The position numbers and the translations under genes are program-made. DNA of 19,901 bases from CAIJXO01 sp041308645 (GTDB taxonomy: Bacteria; Patescibacteriota; Minisyncoccia; Phycocordibacterales; GWA1-40-21). Below, piece by piece: positions 1 through 6,973 of the stretch (position 1 is its first letter; each line of letters begins with the position of its first letter). The stretch lies in the NCBI GenBank assembly GCA_041308645.1, contig JBFZBC010000016.1:1-19901 (forward strand), written 5' to 3'. The notes under the pieces were generated by a model. The model saw only the letters and a list, made by a program, of their open reading frames with translations, searched no databases and was not told the DNA's origin.

Positions 1-812
1 GATACATCTGTGCTGATTTCAAAACCTGGCAGTATCATCCCATCTGTCCAACTCATTACTTTACCGAACATCTCGGAACCATTATCTTTCATAGTAATCA
101 TATTTCCAGTAGTTTTACCCATTTTTGCCCCGTTTGGATCAACTAATAATTTAGTAACTATCACAAATTTTTCTTTATTTAATACCTCTTTCATTAAATC
201 ACGGCCAACAAGCATATTAAACATTTGATCGTTTCCACCAATTTCACCATCAACATTCATAACAATACTATCGTACCCCTGCATCAAAGGATACATAAAC
301 TCATGAATATAAACCGGCCGGCCCTGTCTTATTCTCTCTTGAAACATATCTCTCTTCAATATTTGATCTACTGTCATTTTGGAAGCTAGATTTAAAACAC
401 CCTCAAAATTCATTTTTCCAAGCCATTTGGAATTATATTTAAATTCCGCCCCACCAAAACCAAAATCTAAAAATCTTGATGCTTGTTTTTTGTAATCCTT
501 GGCATTTGCTAGTACTTCTTTTCTGGTCTGTGGTTTTCTAACAGATAATTTATCTGGGTCCCCGATCATTGCGGTGAAATCTCCAATCAAAAGAATTATC
601 TTGTGACCAAGATTTTGCAAATCACGCAACTTCTTTAAAACAACTGCTGTTCCCATATGCAAAGTCGGCCCGGTTGGATCAATCCCTAAATACACCGTTT
701 GTCGCTCACCAGACAAAAGTTTTTTTCTTAAAAAATCCACGTTTGGATAAATATTTTCAATTCCTCGAGTTAAAAACTCCTCTATTTTCTTTGGATCAGT
801 GTTTATTTTCAT
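1..812 (-). CDS. tyrS: Tyrosyl-tRNA synthetase (3' end outside window)
   Basis: Class I aminoacyl-tRNA synthetase that charges tRNA-Tyr with tyrosine in the cytoplasm. I translated the reverse strand. It opens MKINTDPKKIEEFL and carries the ATP-binding signature as GIDPTGPTLHMG (His52 region), a GDFTAMIGDP block, the tyrosine/tRNA-side block YPLMQGYDS, EIGGNDQ, and the KMSKS-equivalent KMGKT at residues 230-234. These blocks match the TyrRS family rather than TrpRS. Only 270 codons lie in the window; the usual length is about 400, so the C-terminal anticodon-binding/S4-like part is beyond base 1. The ATG at 812-810 is the only possible start because an in-frame TAG directly precedes it. There is no Shine-Dalgarno, and a TATGAT lies 11 nt upstream. 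The gene diverges from the penicillin-binding protein gene across 61 bp. Assignment is firm; the variant HMG and KMGKT motifs fall within the family's known variation. Confidence 0.93.
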   Translation of the reverse strand, partial: MKINTDPKKIEEFLTRGIENIYPNVDFLRKKLLSGERQTVYLGIDPTGPTLHMGTAVVLKKLRDLQNLGHKIILLIGDFTAMIGDPDKLSVRKPQTRKEVLANAKDYKKQASRFLDFGFGGAEFKYNSKWLGKMNFEGVLNLASKMTVDQILKRDMFQERIRQGRPVYIHEFMYPLMQGYDSIVMNVDGEIGGNDQMFNMLVGRDLMKEVLNKEKFVIVTKLLVDPNGAKMGKTTGNMITMKDNGSEMFGKVMSWTDGMILPGFEISTDV

Positions 813-823
813 CTATAAAATCT

Positions 824-829
824 ATCATA
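824..829 (-). promoter_or_regulatory. Candidate -10 element for tyrS
   Basis: On the minus strand TATGAT (5 of 6 to the sigma-70 consensus) ends 11 nt before the tyrS ATG. Transcription from it would start only a few bases before the start codon. No convincing -35 box is seen at 16-18 bp upstream, so this is a weak call supported mainly by the same spacing at other genes in the window. Confidence 0.4.
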
Positions 830-854
830 TTTTTCTTATTTTGTCCCAGTTTTG

Positions 855-863
855 TGTTATAAT
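855..863 (+). promoter_or_regulatory. Extended -10 promoter for the penicillin-binding protein gene
   Basis: TGTTATAAT is a perfect extended -10 (TGn plus TATAAT at 858-863) ending 10 nt before the ATG at 874. The predicted transcript starts around 870, leaving almost no leader and no room for a Shine-Dalgarno. No good -35 is visible, which is tolerated with an extended -10. The site also argues that the gene starts at 874 and not at the upstream in-frame codon at 799, which would lie upstream of the promoter. Confidence 0.65.
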
Positions 864-873
864 AGTAAAACTT

Positions 874-3366
874 ATGCACCGAGCAAAAAGGCATTATAAA
901 AAAATCCTCATCTATATCTTTAGTTTGGGCTTTATAGGCCTTGGTATTATTACCTTTTGGATTTCCACCTTCAAAATGCCAGATCTAAAATCTTTTGAGG
1001 AACGCTCGGTCTCTCAAAGTACTAAAATATATGACCGCACTGGAGAAATTCTTCTTTTTGACCTTAATCAAAATTTAAAACGAAAAGTGGTCCCTTTCGA
1101 CCAAATATCAACTTATATTAAAAATGCCGCCATCGCCATTGAGGATGTTGGCTTTTATACTCATGGCGGAATAGAAATTAAAGCCATAATTCGAGCAGTT
1201 TTAACAAACCTAACTGGAGCTAGTTATAGCCAAGGGGGATCTACCATCACCCAACAAGTAATAAAAAATTCACTTTTAACTTCAAAAAAGGCCGTCTCTA
1301 GAAAATTAAAAGAGTGGTTTCTAGCAATTAAACTTGAGCAGGTGATGACTAAGAATGAAATATTAGCAATCTACCTAAATGAAAGTCCTTACGGAGGAAG
1401 TATTTATGGCGTGGAAGAAGCCGCTCAGACTTTTTTTGGGAAAAAGGCGGCTAGCACTACTCTAGCTGAATCAGCTTACCTGGCCGCCATTCCAAATGCA
1501 CCAACTTATTACTCACCCTATGGAAATAACAAAGACAAATTAGATGCCAGAAAAAATTTAGTGTTAGACAGGATGCTTGAAAATAAATTAATAACTGATA
1601 CTGAATATCAGAAAGCAAAAAAAGAAATCGTTGTTTTTCAACAAAAGCAAGCTAACAGTATAAAAGCGCCACACTTTGTTGATTTTATTAGACAATATTT
1701 AGAAAATAAGTATGGTGACAAATCAATCAGAGAAGATGGGTTAAAAGTTATCACTACCCTTGATTATAGTTTACAAGCCAAGGCTGAAGAGACAGTAAAA
1801 AAATATGCTTTTGAAAATAAAATAAATTTTAATGCAGAAAATGCTGCTTTGGTAGCTATTGATCCTAAAAACGGACAGATACTCACAATGGTTGGCTCAC
1901 GAGACTATTTTGACAAAGAGATTGATGGAAATTTTAACGTCACCCTAGCCCACAGACAACCTGGTTCTACCTTTAAACCTTTCGTGTATGCTACAGCTTT
2001 TAATAAAGGTTACACCCCAGAAACAATTCTATTTGATTTACCTACGGAGTTTCAAACCACTTGTGATCCAAAAGGTAAACCGCTTGGGGATACTAATCCG
2101 GATGATTGTTATATGCCAGAAAACTATGATAGTAAATATTTAGGGCCAATTACACTGAGGGAGGCCTTAGCTCAATCAAGAAACATACCATCAATAAAAT
2201 TGCTATATTTAGCGGGAATAAAAGATTCTCTAAACACAGCTAGAAATATGGGAATTAGTAGCCTAGGTGATGCCAACCAATATGGTCTAACTCTCGTTCT
2301 TGGTGGTGGGGAAGTCTCCCCCCTTGAACTTACCAGCGCCTATGGCGTATTTGCCAATGCTGGAATAAGAAACCCTTATGTTTCTATTTTAAAAATAGAA
2401 AATAGTAAGGGAGAAATCTTAGAAGAAACATCTTATAATCCAGAACGTGTATTATCAGAGGAAAGTGCTAATAAAATATCAGATATATTATCTGATAATG
2501 TGGCCAGAATTCCCGCCTATGGTAACAATTCCCCACTTTATTTTGCTGACCGCCCTGTAGCGGCAAAAACAGGTACTACAAACGATTTTAGAGATGTATG
2601 GATTGTGGGATATACTCCCAATCTAGTGGTTGGTGCTTGGGGTGGAAATAATAATAACTCTCCAATTGATAAAAAGGTGGCTGGCATGGTTATTGCCCCG
2701 TTATGGCGAGCCTTTATGAATGAGGCCCTACCTTCTTTTCCAAAAGAGTATTTCTCTCCCCCAGAACCAACATCTCAAGAAATAAAGCCTGTCTTCCGTG
2801 GTGTTTGGCAGGGTTATGATTATTTTACGATTGATAAAATTTCAGGAAAATTAGCTACAAATTTAACTCCGGCAGAAACCAAAAAAGATGTCTACATTCC
2901 AAATGTTCATGAGATTCTATATTGGGTAGATAAAAATGATCCTCATGGTCCCGTGCCAGAAAATCCAGGTGATGATCGCCAGTTCTCTCATTGGGAATAC
3001 CCTGTACAACAGTGGCTTAAAACTCAATATTTACCCACCCCTGTCAAACCAACAAATTATGATGATATTCACACAGTAACTAGAAGTCCTATTATAAACA
3101 TAATTACTCCGGGAAAAAATTCAATGTTTGATCATAATCAAAAAATAACCATCCAGGTCTCGTATCAAAGCACTTATCAAATATCGAAATTAGATTTTTA
3201 TGTAAACAATAACTATATAGGTTATTCTTCTGTCGCCCCTTTCCTTTTCTCCTTCACCCCTTCTGATATAAATTCAATTAATTCACAAAATACCCTAAAA
3301 ATAGTTGCGACTGACTCTATTTATAACAAAAGCCAGTCTGAGGTTATTTTTGGTGTTCTAGAATAA
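874..3366 (+). CDS. mrcA: Bifunctional class A penicillin-binding protein (PBP1A type) with C-terminal Ig-like domain
   Basis: Peptidoglycan glycosyltransferase/transpeptidase anchored in the cytoplasmic membrane. From the ATG at 874 it is 830 residues. A basic N-terminus and one membrane segment (about 11-31) are followed by a GT51 domain with EDVGFYTHGG (from residue 90, catalytic Glu90) and GGSTITQQ (121-128). The transpeptidase domain has all three signature motifs: STFK with nucleophile Ser365, SRN at 435-437, and KTGTT at 565-569. Past about residue 650 comes a linker rich in Pro, Trp and Tyr. A final stretch of roughly 90 residues, starting near IINIITPGKNS and containing LDFYVNNNYIGY, looks like an Ig/FN3-type beta sandwich. 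An upstream in-frame start at 799 is rejected because it precedes the promoter and runs into the tyrS start region. Assignment to class A PBP is firm; the symbol is by family resemblance. The gene ends 7 bp from the convergent 84-residue ORF, with no visible terminator. Confidence 0.95.
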   Translation: MHRAKRHYKKILIYIFSLGFIGLGIITFWISTFKMPDLKSFEERSVSQSTKIYDRTGEILLFDLNQNLKRKVVPFDQISTYIKNAAIAIEDVGFYTHGGIEIKAIIRAVLTNLTGASYSQGGSTITQQVIKNSLLTSKKAVSRKLKEWFLAIKLEQVMTKNEILAIYLNESPYGGSIYGVEEAAQTFFGKKAASTTLAESAYLAAIPNAPTYYSPYGNNKDKLDARKNLVLDRMLENKLITDTEYQKAKKEIVVFQQKQANSIKAPHFVDFIRQYLENKYGDKSIREDGLKVITTLDYSLQAKAEETVKKYAFENKINFNAENAALVAIDPKNGQILTMVGSRDYFDKEIDGNFNVTLAHRQPGSTFKPFVYATAFNKGYTPETILFDLPTEFQTTCDPKGKPLGDTNPDDCYMPENYDSKYLGPITLREALAQSRNIPSIKLLYLAGIKDSLNTARNMGISSLGDANQYGLTLVLGGGEVSPLELTSAYGVFANAGIRNPYVSILKIENSKGEILEETSYNPERVLSEESANKISDILSDNVARIPAYGNNSPLYFADRPVAAKTGTTNDFRDVWIVGYTPNLVVGAWGGNNNNSPIDKKVAGMVIAPLWRAFMNEALPSFPKEYFSPPEPTSQEIKPVFRGVWQGYDYFTIDKISGKLATNLTPAETKKDVYIPNVHEILYWVDKNDPHGPVPENPGDDRQFSHWEYPVQQWLKTQYLPTPVKPTNYDDIHTVTRSPIINIITPGKNSMFDHNQKITIQVSYQSTYQISKLDFYVNNNYIGYSSVAPFLFSFTPSDINSINSQNTLKIVATDSIYNKSQSEVIFGVLE

Positions 3367-3373
3367 TATATTT

Positions 3374-3628
3374 CTACCTTATCTCACTTACCTTCCTTCC
3401 GAATTTTTCTTCTATTTTTTTTATAATCTTCTCTTTTTTTATAAAGATTGCATTTTTAATGGCTGGAGAAACCTTAATTATTACTTCTCCATTCTTTAAA
3501 ATAATATCTTCAGGCCTTACTTCTACCCCTACCTCTTTATTGATTAAAAAAATAAGAGTTTCTTTTAAAAATCTTTCTGCTCCACCAATATTTTTAAACT
3601 TCTCTAGGTATTGAGAAATATTAAACAT
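3374..3628 (-). CDS. Small DciA/DUF721-like protein downstream of dnaN
   Basis: An 84-residue basic protein with no signal or membrane segment. It has an N-terminal helix (ISQYLEKFKNIG), a central beta-like stretch with LKNGEVIIKVSPAIKNAIF, and a C-terminal helix-strand end, KKIEEKFGRKVSEIR. This layout, with a short strand, a polar helix and a terminal strand, resembles the KH-like core of DUF721/DciA proteins, which help load the replicative helicase in bacteria lacking DnaC/DnaI. The gene starts 2 nt after the dnaN stop and is certainly co-transcribed with dnaN. In Actinobacteria and others a dciA gene also sits in the dnaA-dnaN neighbourhood. The classic N-terminal Trp-containing part of DUF721 is not evident, so the family call is inference from pattern and place. 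It could instead be an unrelated small RNA-binding protein. Confidence 0.5.
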   Translation of the reverse strand: MFNISQYLEKFKNIGGAERFLKETLIFLINKEVGVEVRPEDIILKNGEVIIKVSPAIKNAIFIKKEKIIKKIEEKFGRKVSEIR

Positions 3629-3630
3629 AA

Positions 3631-4731
3631 CTATCTATTCATTGGCATTACTAGATAAGTAAAGCTATTGTCTGACACCCCTTTAATTACCATTGGTTTA
3701 TTTAAACCATTAAAAGAGAGAGAAACTGTGTCAGAATCAATAGACTGAAAACAGTCAATTATATATTTATAATTAAAATTAATTTCTATTGCCTCACCAG
3801 AAATAGTGGCATTAAGTTTATTTATGTTTTCACCAACATCCGAATTTTTTGTTTTTATTTCTAGTGTTTTTTCTTTAGGAATAACACTAATAGTGATCTG
3901 ATTAAAATTATCAGAAAAAATATTTGATAGCTTTAAGGTATTTATAAGGTCTTGTTTTAAGATAATAACCTCTGTTTTAAATTCTTTAGCTATAATCTGT
4001 TGATAATCTGGAAAAACCCCGTCTATCACCCGAGAAACAATATAAATGCCATTGTAACTGAAAGATATTTGGTTTTTTGAAAGATTAACCTCAATATCCT
4101 CTTTCTCTTCATTTATTATTTTTAGCAACTCAACAACATTTTTAAACGGGATGAGAATTTGTTCTATTTCACCACTTTTTTTAAATTTAATTTTTTTCTC
4201 TGCTAACCGAAAAGAGTCTGTTGCCACAAAACACAAACCTTCGTTTTTAGAGTATATATAAATACTAGATAGTTCTGGTTTAATACTTGATAAAGAAGCA
4301 CTATACCAAACAGACTTTAATCCCTTAACAAAATCCCTTGTGTTTATTTCATGATTTTGACCATCTAAAACCTTTGGTATTGTTGGAAAATCATCAGAAG
4401 GGAAGCTTTTTATCGTTGTTTGAGTATTAGAACTTAAAAGATGTAAATTTCCTTCTTTTTCCTCTATTATTAAATTATTGTCCCCAGATAAATTTGTTAA
4501 AAAACTATTTAATACCGCCCCTGGAACAGCCACCTTACCTTCTTTTAATATTTTAGCAGAAATTTTTATCTCTATACCTAAATCAAGATTCGTAGCTTTT
4601 AATATTAGAAAATTCCCTTTTGCTTCAATTAATATACAAGAAAGTATTGGTAGCGTCATATTTTTACCAGTTACTTTATCTATTTTAGAAACCGCAGAAC
4701 AAATTTTTTCTTTTATACACTCGGCTTTCAT
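3631..4731 (-). CDS. dnaN: DNA polymerase III sliding clamp (beta subunit)
   Basis: 366-residue protein, the normal length for the beta clamp, which encircles DNA as a dimer and tethers the replicative polymerase. Recognisable family blocks are LPILSCILIEAKGNFLILKATNLDLGI near residues 27-53, FPSDDFPTIP near 110-119, LCFVATDSFRLAEKKI in the middle domain, and the C-terminal TYLVMPMNR, equivalent to the MPMR(L) end that borders the partner-binding pocket. The extra Asn in MPMNR is a small deviation. It lies downstream of dnaA on the same strand, separated by the candidate origin, and is followed after 2 nt by the small DciA-like gene. No Shine-Dalgarno precedes the ATG; the upstream bases are almost only A and T. 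Confidence 0.96.
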   Translation of the reverse strand: MKAECIKEKICSAVSKIDKVTGKNMTLPILSCILIEAKGNFLILKATNLDLGIEIKISAKILKEGKVAVPGAVLNSFLTNLSGDNNLIIEEKEGNLHLLSSNTQTTIKSFPSDDFPTIPKVLDGQNHEINTRDFVKGLKSVWYSASLSSIKPELSSIYIYSKNEGLCFVATDSFRLAEKKIKFKKSGEIEQILIPFKNVVELLKIINEEKEDIEVNLSKNQISFSYNGIYIVSRVIDGVFPDYQQIIAKEFKTEVIILKQDLINTLKLSNIFSDNFNQITISVIPKEKTLEIKTKNSDVGENINKLNATISGEAIEINFNYKYIIDCFQSIDSDTVSLSFNGLNKPMVIKGVSDNSFTYLVMPMNR

Positions 4732-4757
4732 TTTTCTTTTTTATTAAATATTAAAGG

Positions 4758-4766
4758 TTATTATTA
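4758..4766 (-). promoter_or_regulatory. DnaA-trio-like element
   Basis: On the minus strand TAATAATAA follows the last DnaA box after the 4-nt spacer AATC. Three consecutive TAA triplets fit the (T/A)A(G/A) trio described for basal origin unwinding, where DnaA spreads from boxes onto one strand. The spacer is not GC-rich as in Bacillus, and A/T triplets are common by chance in this AT-rich region. Confidence 0.45.
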
Positions 4767-4770
4767 GATT

Positions 4771-4787
4771 GGTGGATAAGTGGATAA
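4771..4787 (-). promoter_or_regulatory. Two tandem DnaA boxes
   Basis: Read on the minus strand these are TTATCCACT (4787-4779) and TTATCCACC (4779-4771), each 8 of 9 to the consensus TTATCCACA, in direct repeat with an 8-bp period. They lie about 40 bp upstream of dnaN and point toward it. Confidence 0.7.
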
Positions 4788-4947
4788 ATACATTTACTCT
4801 TGTTTATAATGATTATTTTATTTTTTCCTTTTTTAAACTTGTTAATAAAGATTTATTATTTATTTCATCTTTTATATTTTTTTTGTATTATATTTTTTTA
4901 TTAAGGTTTTTTTAACACTTAATCCTTCTTTTTTCCACAGTTTTTGT

Positions 4948-6294
4948 TTAAGTTATCATTGATCTTATCTGACTAAGCTCTCTGGTTAGGTTTGAGTTGG
5001 TTTTTAATTCTTCCTTAACTTTTTCATAAGAGTGCATCACTGTGGTGTGGTCTTTTCCACCCAACTTTTCACCTATTGTTGGGTAAGAAACATCAAAATC
5101 CTCGCGTAATAAATACATTATTATTTGCCTTGGTTTTACCACCTCCTTTTTTCTTGTTTTTTCATAGATTTCATTTTCTGTAATACCATAAAATTCAGCA
5201 ATTATTTTTATAACATCTTTAATTGAGGCATTTTTCTTTGGTTTAAGGTTGTTCTTAATCAAGTCTTTAATCTCAGTAATAGTAAGGTCACGCCCTTTTA
5301 ATTTGGACTGACAAATTATGGAGTTTAATACCCCCTCAAGCTCTCTAATATTCCCTTCTATGGAGGAAGCAAGATATTCAATAATTTCATTAGACAAGGA
5401 AAAATTTAACATTCCTGACTTAGACTTAAAAATTTGGATACGTGATTCCAGGTCTGGGCTAGGTATTTCCACAATCATACCAGAATTAAGCCTTGATTTT
5501 AGGCGGTCTTCCAAACCGTTGATGAAGTTTGGGTGCTTGTCTGAGGAAAAAATAATTTGTTTATTGTTATCATAAAAACTGTTAAATAAATGGAAAAACT
5601 CCTCCTCGGTTTTTTGTTTGCCAGCAAAAAATTGAATATCATCTACTATTAAAAGGTCATATTTTCTGTATTTTTCTTTAAACTGGTTAGCGGTACCAGA
5701 AGAAATAGAGTTCATTAGGTCTAAGGTAAATTTTTCTGATGTTAAGTAATAAACCTTTTTGTTTTGAGTGTTTGTTTTAATATGATTACCTACCGCCTGG
5801 ATAAGATGAGTTTTTCCATGTCCAGTACTACCGTAAACAAACAAAGGATTATAAATTGCCGTTCTTTTTATTATAGCCTGAGCGGCTGTGTAAGCTAGCT
5901 CGTTAAACGGGCCAACCACGAAGGTTTCAAAAGTGTATTTAGAATTAAGATTATCATCTTTGTTAATATAAAAATCTTGCAAAGGTAACTCGCTATGGTT
6001 GTTTGATTCGCCCCCACCTTTTATCTCTTCCTTTTTTGTTTCGTTTTTTATAACCAAGTATTCAACAGCATGAATGTGTTCGCCAAAATCTCTCAAACTT
6101 TTTAATATGTTTTTATGATATTTATTAATCAACCAATCTTTAACAAAAACATTTGGAACACCAACAAAAACCGTCCCCTCTCCTTGTTTACTAATAAAAG
6201 TGTCTTTAAACCACATATTAAAATTAGCTTTTGAAATAGATAGCTCTATTTCAGACAGAACACTTTGCCATAGTTTTTTATTTTCCTCTGTCAT
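4948..6294 (-). CDS. dnaA: Chromosomal replication initiator DnaA
   Basis: 448 residues from the ATG at 6294. A TTG two codons earlier is also possible but starts closer to the predicted transcript start. Domain I (about 1-75) opens MTEENKKLWQSVL; a short polar linker follows. The AAA+ domain has Walker A GSTGHGKT at 155-162, Walker B LLIVDDIQFF with Asp218/219, and sensor 2 in GNIRELEG. Domain IV ends with the DnaA-box-reading signature GGKDHTTVMH at about 412-421. Length and all motifs are normal for the family. The protein binds DnaA boxes at the origin as an ATP complex and opens the duplex for helicase loading. It is transcribed toward dnaN and divergently from rpmH. Its promoter region also contains degenerate box-like 9-mers, which would allow autoregulation. 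Confidence 0.97.
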   Translation of the reverse strand: MTEENKKLWQSVLSEIELSISKANFNMWFKDTFISKQGEGTVFVGVPNVFVKDWLINKYHKNILKSLRDFGEHIHAVEYLVIKNETKKEEIKGGGESNNHSELPLQDFYINKDDNLNSKYTFETFVVGPFNELAYTAAQAIIKRTAIYNPLFVYGSTGHGKTHLIQAVGNHIKTNTQNKKVYYLTSEKFTLDLMNSISSGTANQFKEKYRKYDLLIVDDIQFFAGKQKTEEEFFHLFNSFYDNNKQIIFSSDKHPNFINGLEDRLKSRLNSGMIVEIPSPDLESRIQIFKSKSGMLNFSLSNEIIEYLASSIEGNIRELEGVLNSIICQSKLKGRDLTITEIKDLIKNNLKPKKNASIKDVIKIIAEFYGITENEIYEKTRKKEVVKPRQIIMYLLREDFDVSYPTIGEKLGGKDHTTVMHSYEKVKEELKTNSNLTRELSQIRSMIT

Positions 6295-6303
6295 ACTCAA
6301 TAG

Positions 6304-6330
6304 ATTATATACTGAAATATAAAATGTAAA
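6304..6330 (-). promoter_or_regulatory. dnaA promoter (near-leaderless)
   Basis: On the minus strand TTTACA (6330-6325) lies 15 bp from a perfect TATAAT (6309-6304), which ends 9 nt before the ATG at 6294. The expected transcript begins about 2-4 nt before the ATG. This favours that ATG over the TTG at 6300. Confidence 0.6.
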
Positions 6331-6333
6331 AGT

Positions 6334-6383
6334 TGTGGAAAAGGCCTCTAAATGTTCATATGTTGTTGAAAAATGGTGGAAAA
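6334..6383 (+). promoter_or_regulatory. Degenerate DnaA-box-like cluster between dnaA and rpmH
   Basis: Three same-strand 9-mers, TGTGGAAAA (6334-6342), TGTTGAAAA (6364-6372) and GGTGGAAAA (6375-6383), resemble the complement of the DnaA box, TGTGGATAA, at 8, 7 and 7 of 9. They sit between the two divergent promoters, so they could be a DnaA-controlled operator or part of a bipartite origin. A/T richness makes chance matches possible. Confidence 0.4.
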
Positions 6384-6401
6384 CTTTTTTGCGCGGAGCA
6401 T

Positions 6402-6430
6402 TTGACGTTTTCCAATAAATAAACTATACT
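6402..6430 (+). promoter_or_regulatory. rpmH operon promoter
   Basis: TTGACG (6402-6407), a 17-bp spacer and TATACT (6425-6430) make the best sigma-70 promoter in the window. The -10 ends 9 nt before the rpmH ATG, so the leader would be about 3 nt. Strong box matches suit a ribosomal protein gene. Confidence 0.75.
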
Positions 6431-6439
6431 CTTTTTATT

Positions 6440-6577
6440 ATGTCATTTACATATAAACCAAAAAAGAAGAAGAGAGCTAAAAAGCACGGTTTTTTATCTA
6501 GGAGCCGGACATCTTATGGGAAAAGAGTGTTAAGTAAAAGACGACAGAAGGGGCGAAAGCGTTTAAGCACCGTCTAA
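6440..6577 (+). CDS. rpmH: 50S ribosomal protein L34
   Basis: A 45-residue, very basic protein. It opens MSFTYKPKKKKRAKKHGF, continues LSRSRTSYGKRVLSKRR and ends QKGRKRLSTV. The family hallmarks are the Y.P...KR...HGF.(A/S)R block and the KGRKRL end. L34 is a small 23S-rRNA-contacting protein of the large subunit. The gene starts the conserved rpmH-rnpA-yidC-khpB order seen near many bacterial origins. It has its own strong promoter with almost no leader, and rnpA follows after 28 bp. The usual first residues MKRT are replaced by MSFT, a common variation. Confidence 0.96.
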   Translation: MSFTYKPKKKKRAKKHGFLSRSRTSYGKRVLSKRRQKGRKRLSTV

Positions 6578-6605
6578 ACCCCTCTTTTTGATATAGGAAT
6601 ATATT

Positions 6606-6959
6606 ATGTTACCTACTAACAGAAGAGTAAAGAAAGATTTTTTCACTAAAATAATGAAAAATGGGGTTTATTTGTACGGAGAAAATTTCTATTTACGTTA
6701 TTTGGACAGAAAGGATGAAAAACCAAGTCTTTTTTCTATTGTAGTGTCAAGTAAAGTCCAAAAAACTTCTGTTGGGAGGCATGCTAGTAAAAGGAAAATA
6801 AGCTCAGTTATAGAAGAAGGTTACTTAAAATCTAAACCGGGTTTCTCTGTTATTATTTTTTGTAAGAAGGAAGTTACTGCTATTCCCCACAAAGAAGTTA
6901 AAAGAGAAATTTTTGAATTACTATCAAAAAGTGGGATGTTGAATAAGGTTGAGTTTTAA
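6606..6959 (+). CDS. rnpA: Ribonuclease P protein component
   Basis: 117 residues, the usual size. The protein partners the catalytic RNase P RNA in trimming the 5' leader of precursor tRNAs. The N-terminal LPTNRRVKKDFFTKIMKNG and the strand FSIVVSSKVQKTSVGRHASKR follow the family pattern (leader-binding beta sheet, then the basic helix). The RNR signature, normally R-N-R-x-K-R-x-x-R, is degraded to R-H-A-S-K-R-K-I-S: the first Arg and the KR pair remain, while the Asn, second Arg and last Arg are changed. A weak Shine-Dalgarno (AGGA, 7 nt before the ATG) is present, as expected for an internal operon gene. It lies between rpmH and yidC as in most bacteria. Confidence 0.92.
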   Translation: MLPTNRRVKKDFFTKIMKNGVYLYGENFYLRYLDRKDEKPSLFSIVVSSKVQKTSVGRHASKRKISSVIEEGYLKSKPGFSVIIFCKKEVTAIPHKEVKREIFELLSKSGMLNKVEF

Positions 6960-6967
6960 GGTATACT
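6939..6967 (+). promoter_or_regulatory. Internal promoter for yidC (leaderless)
   Basis: TTGAAT (6939-6944), a 17-bp spacer and TATACT (6962-6967), located over the end of rnpA. The -10 ends 6 nt before the yidC ATG, so the A of the ATG would itself be the expected first transcribed base. Confidence 0.6.
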
Positions 6968-6973
6968 CACCAA

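Larger units (their letters stand above)
4732..4947. other. Candidate replication origin (oriC) between dnaA and dnaN
   Basis: This 216-bp gap is the largest noncoding stretch in the window. It holds two tandem GTGGATAA boxes (4772-4787), a row of TAA triplets beside them (4758-4766), a long strongly T-rich tract on the plus strand (about 4788-4925) suited to unwinding, and a further box-like TTTTCCACA at 4931-4939. Position between dnaA and dnaN is the commonest bacterial origin site. No protein-coding ORF or clear hairpin is seen. The alternative origin is the dnaA-rpmH gap. Confidence 0.65.

Noticed and set aside
799..873. An upstream in-frame start for the penicillin-binding protein at 799
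   Set aside because: The TGTTATAAT promoter lies downstream of it, it overlaps the tyrS start, and the added residues are hydrophobic without family resemblance. The ATG at 874 gives a normal N-terminus.
6301..6439. dnaA-rpmH gap as the main origin
   Set aside because: Its box-like sites match the consensus less well than the tandem pair at 4771-4787, there is no trio row, and two promoters occupy most of it. Kept only as a secondary candidate.
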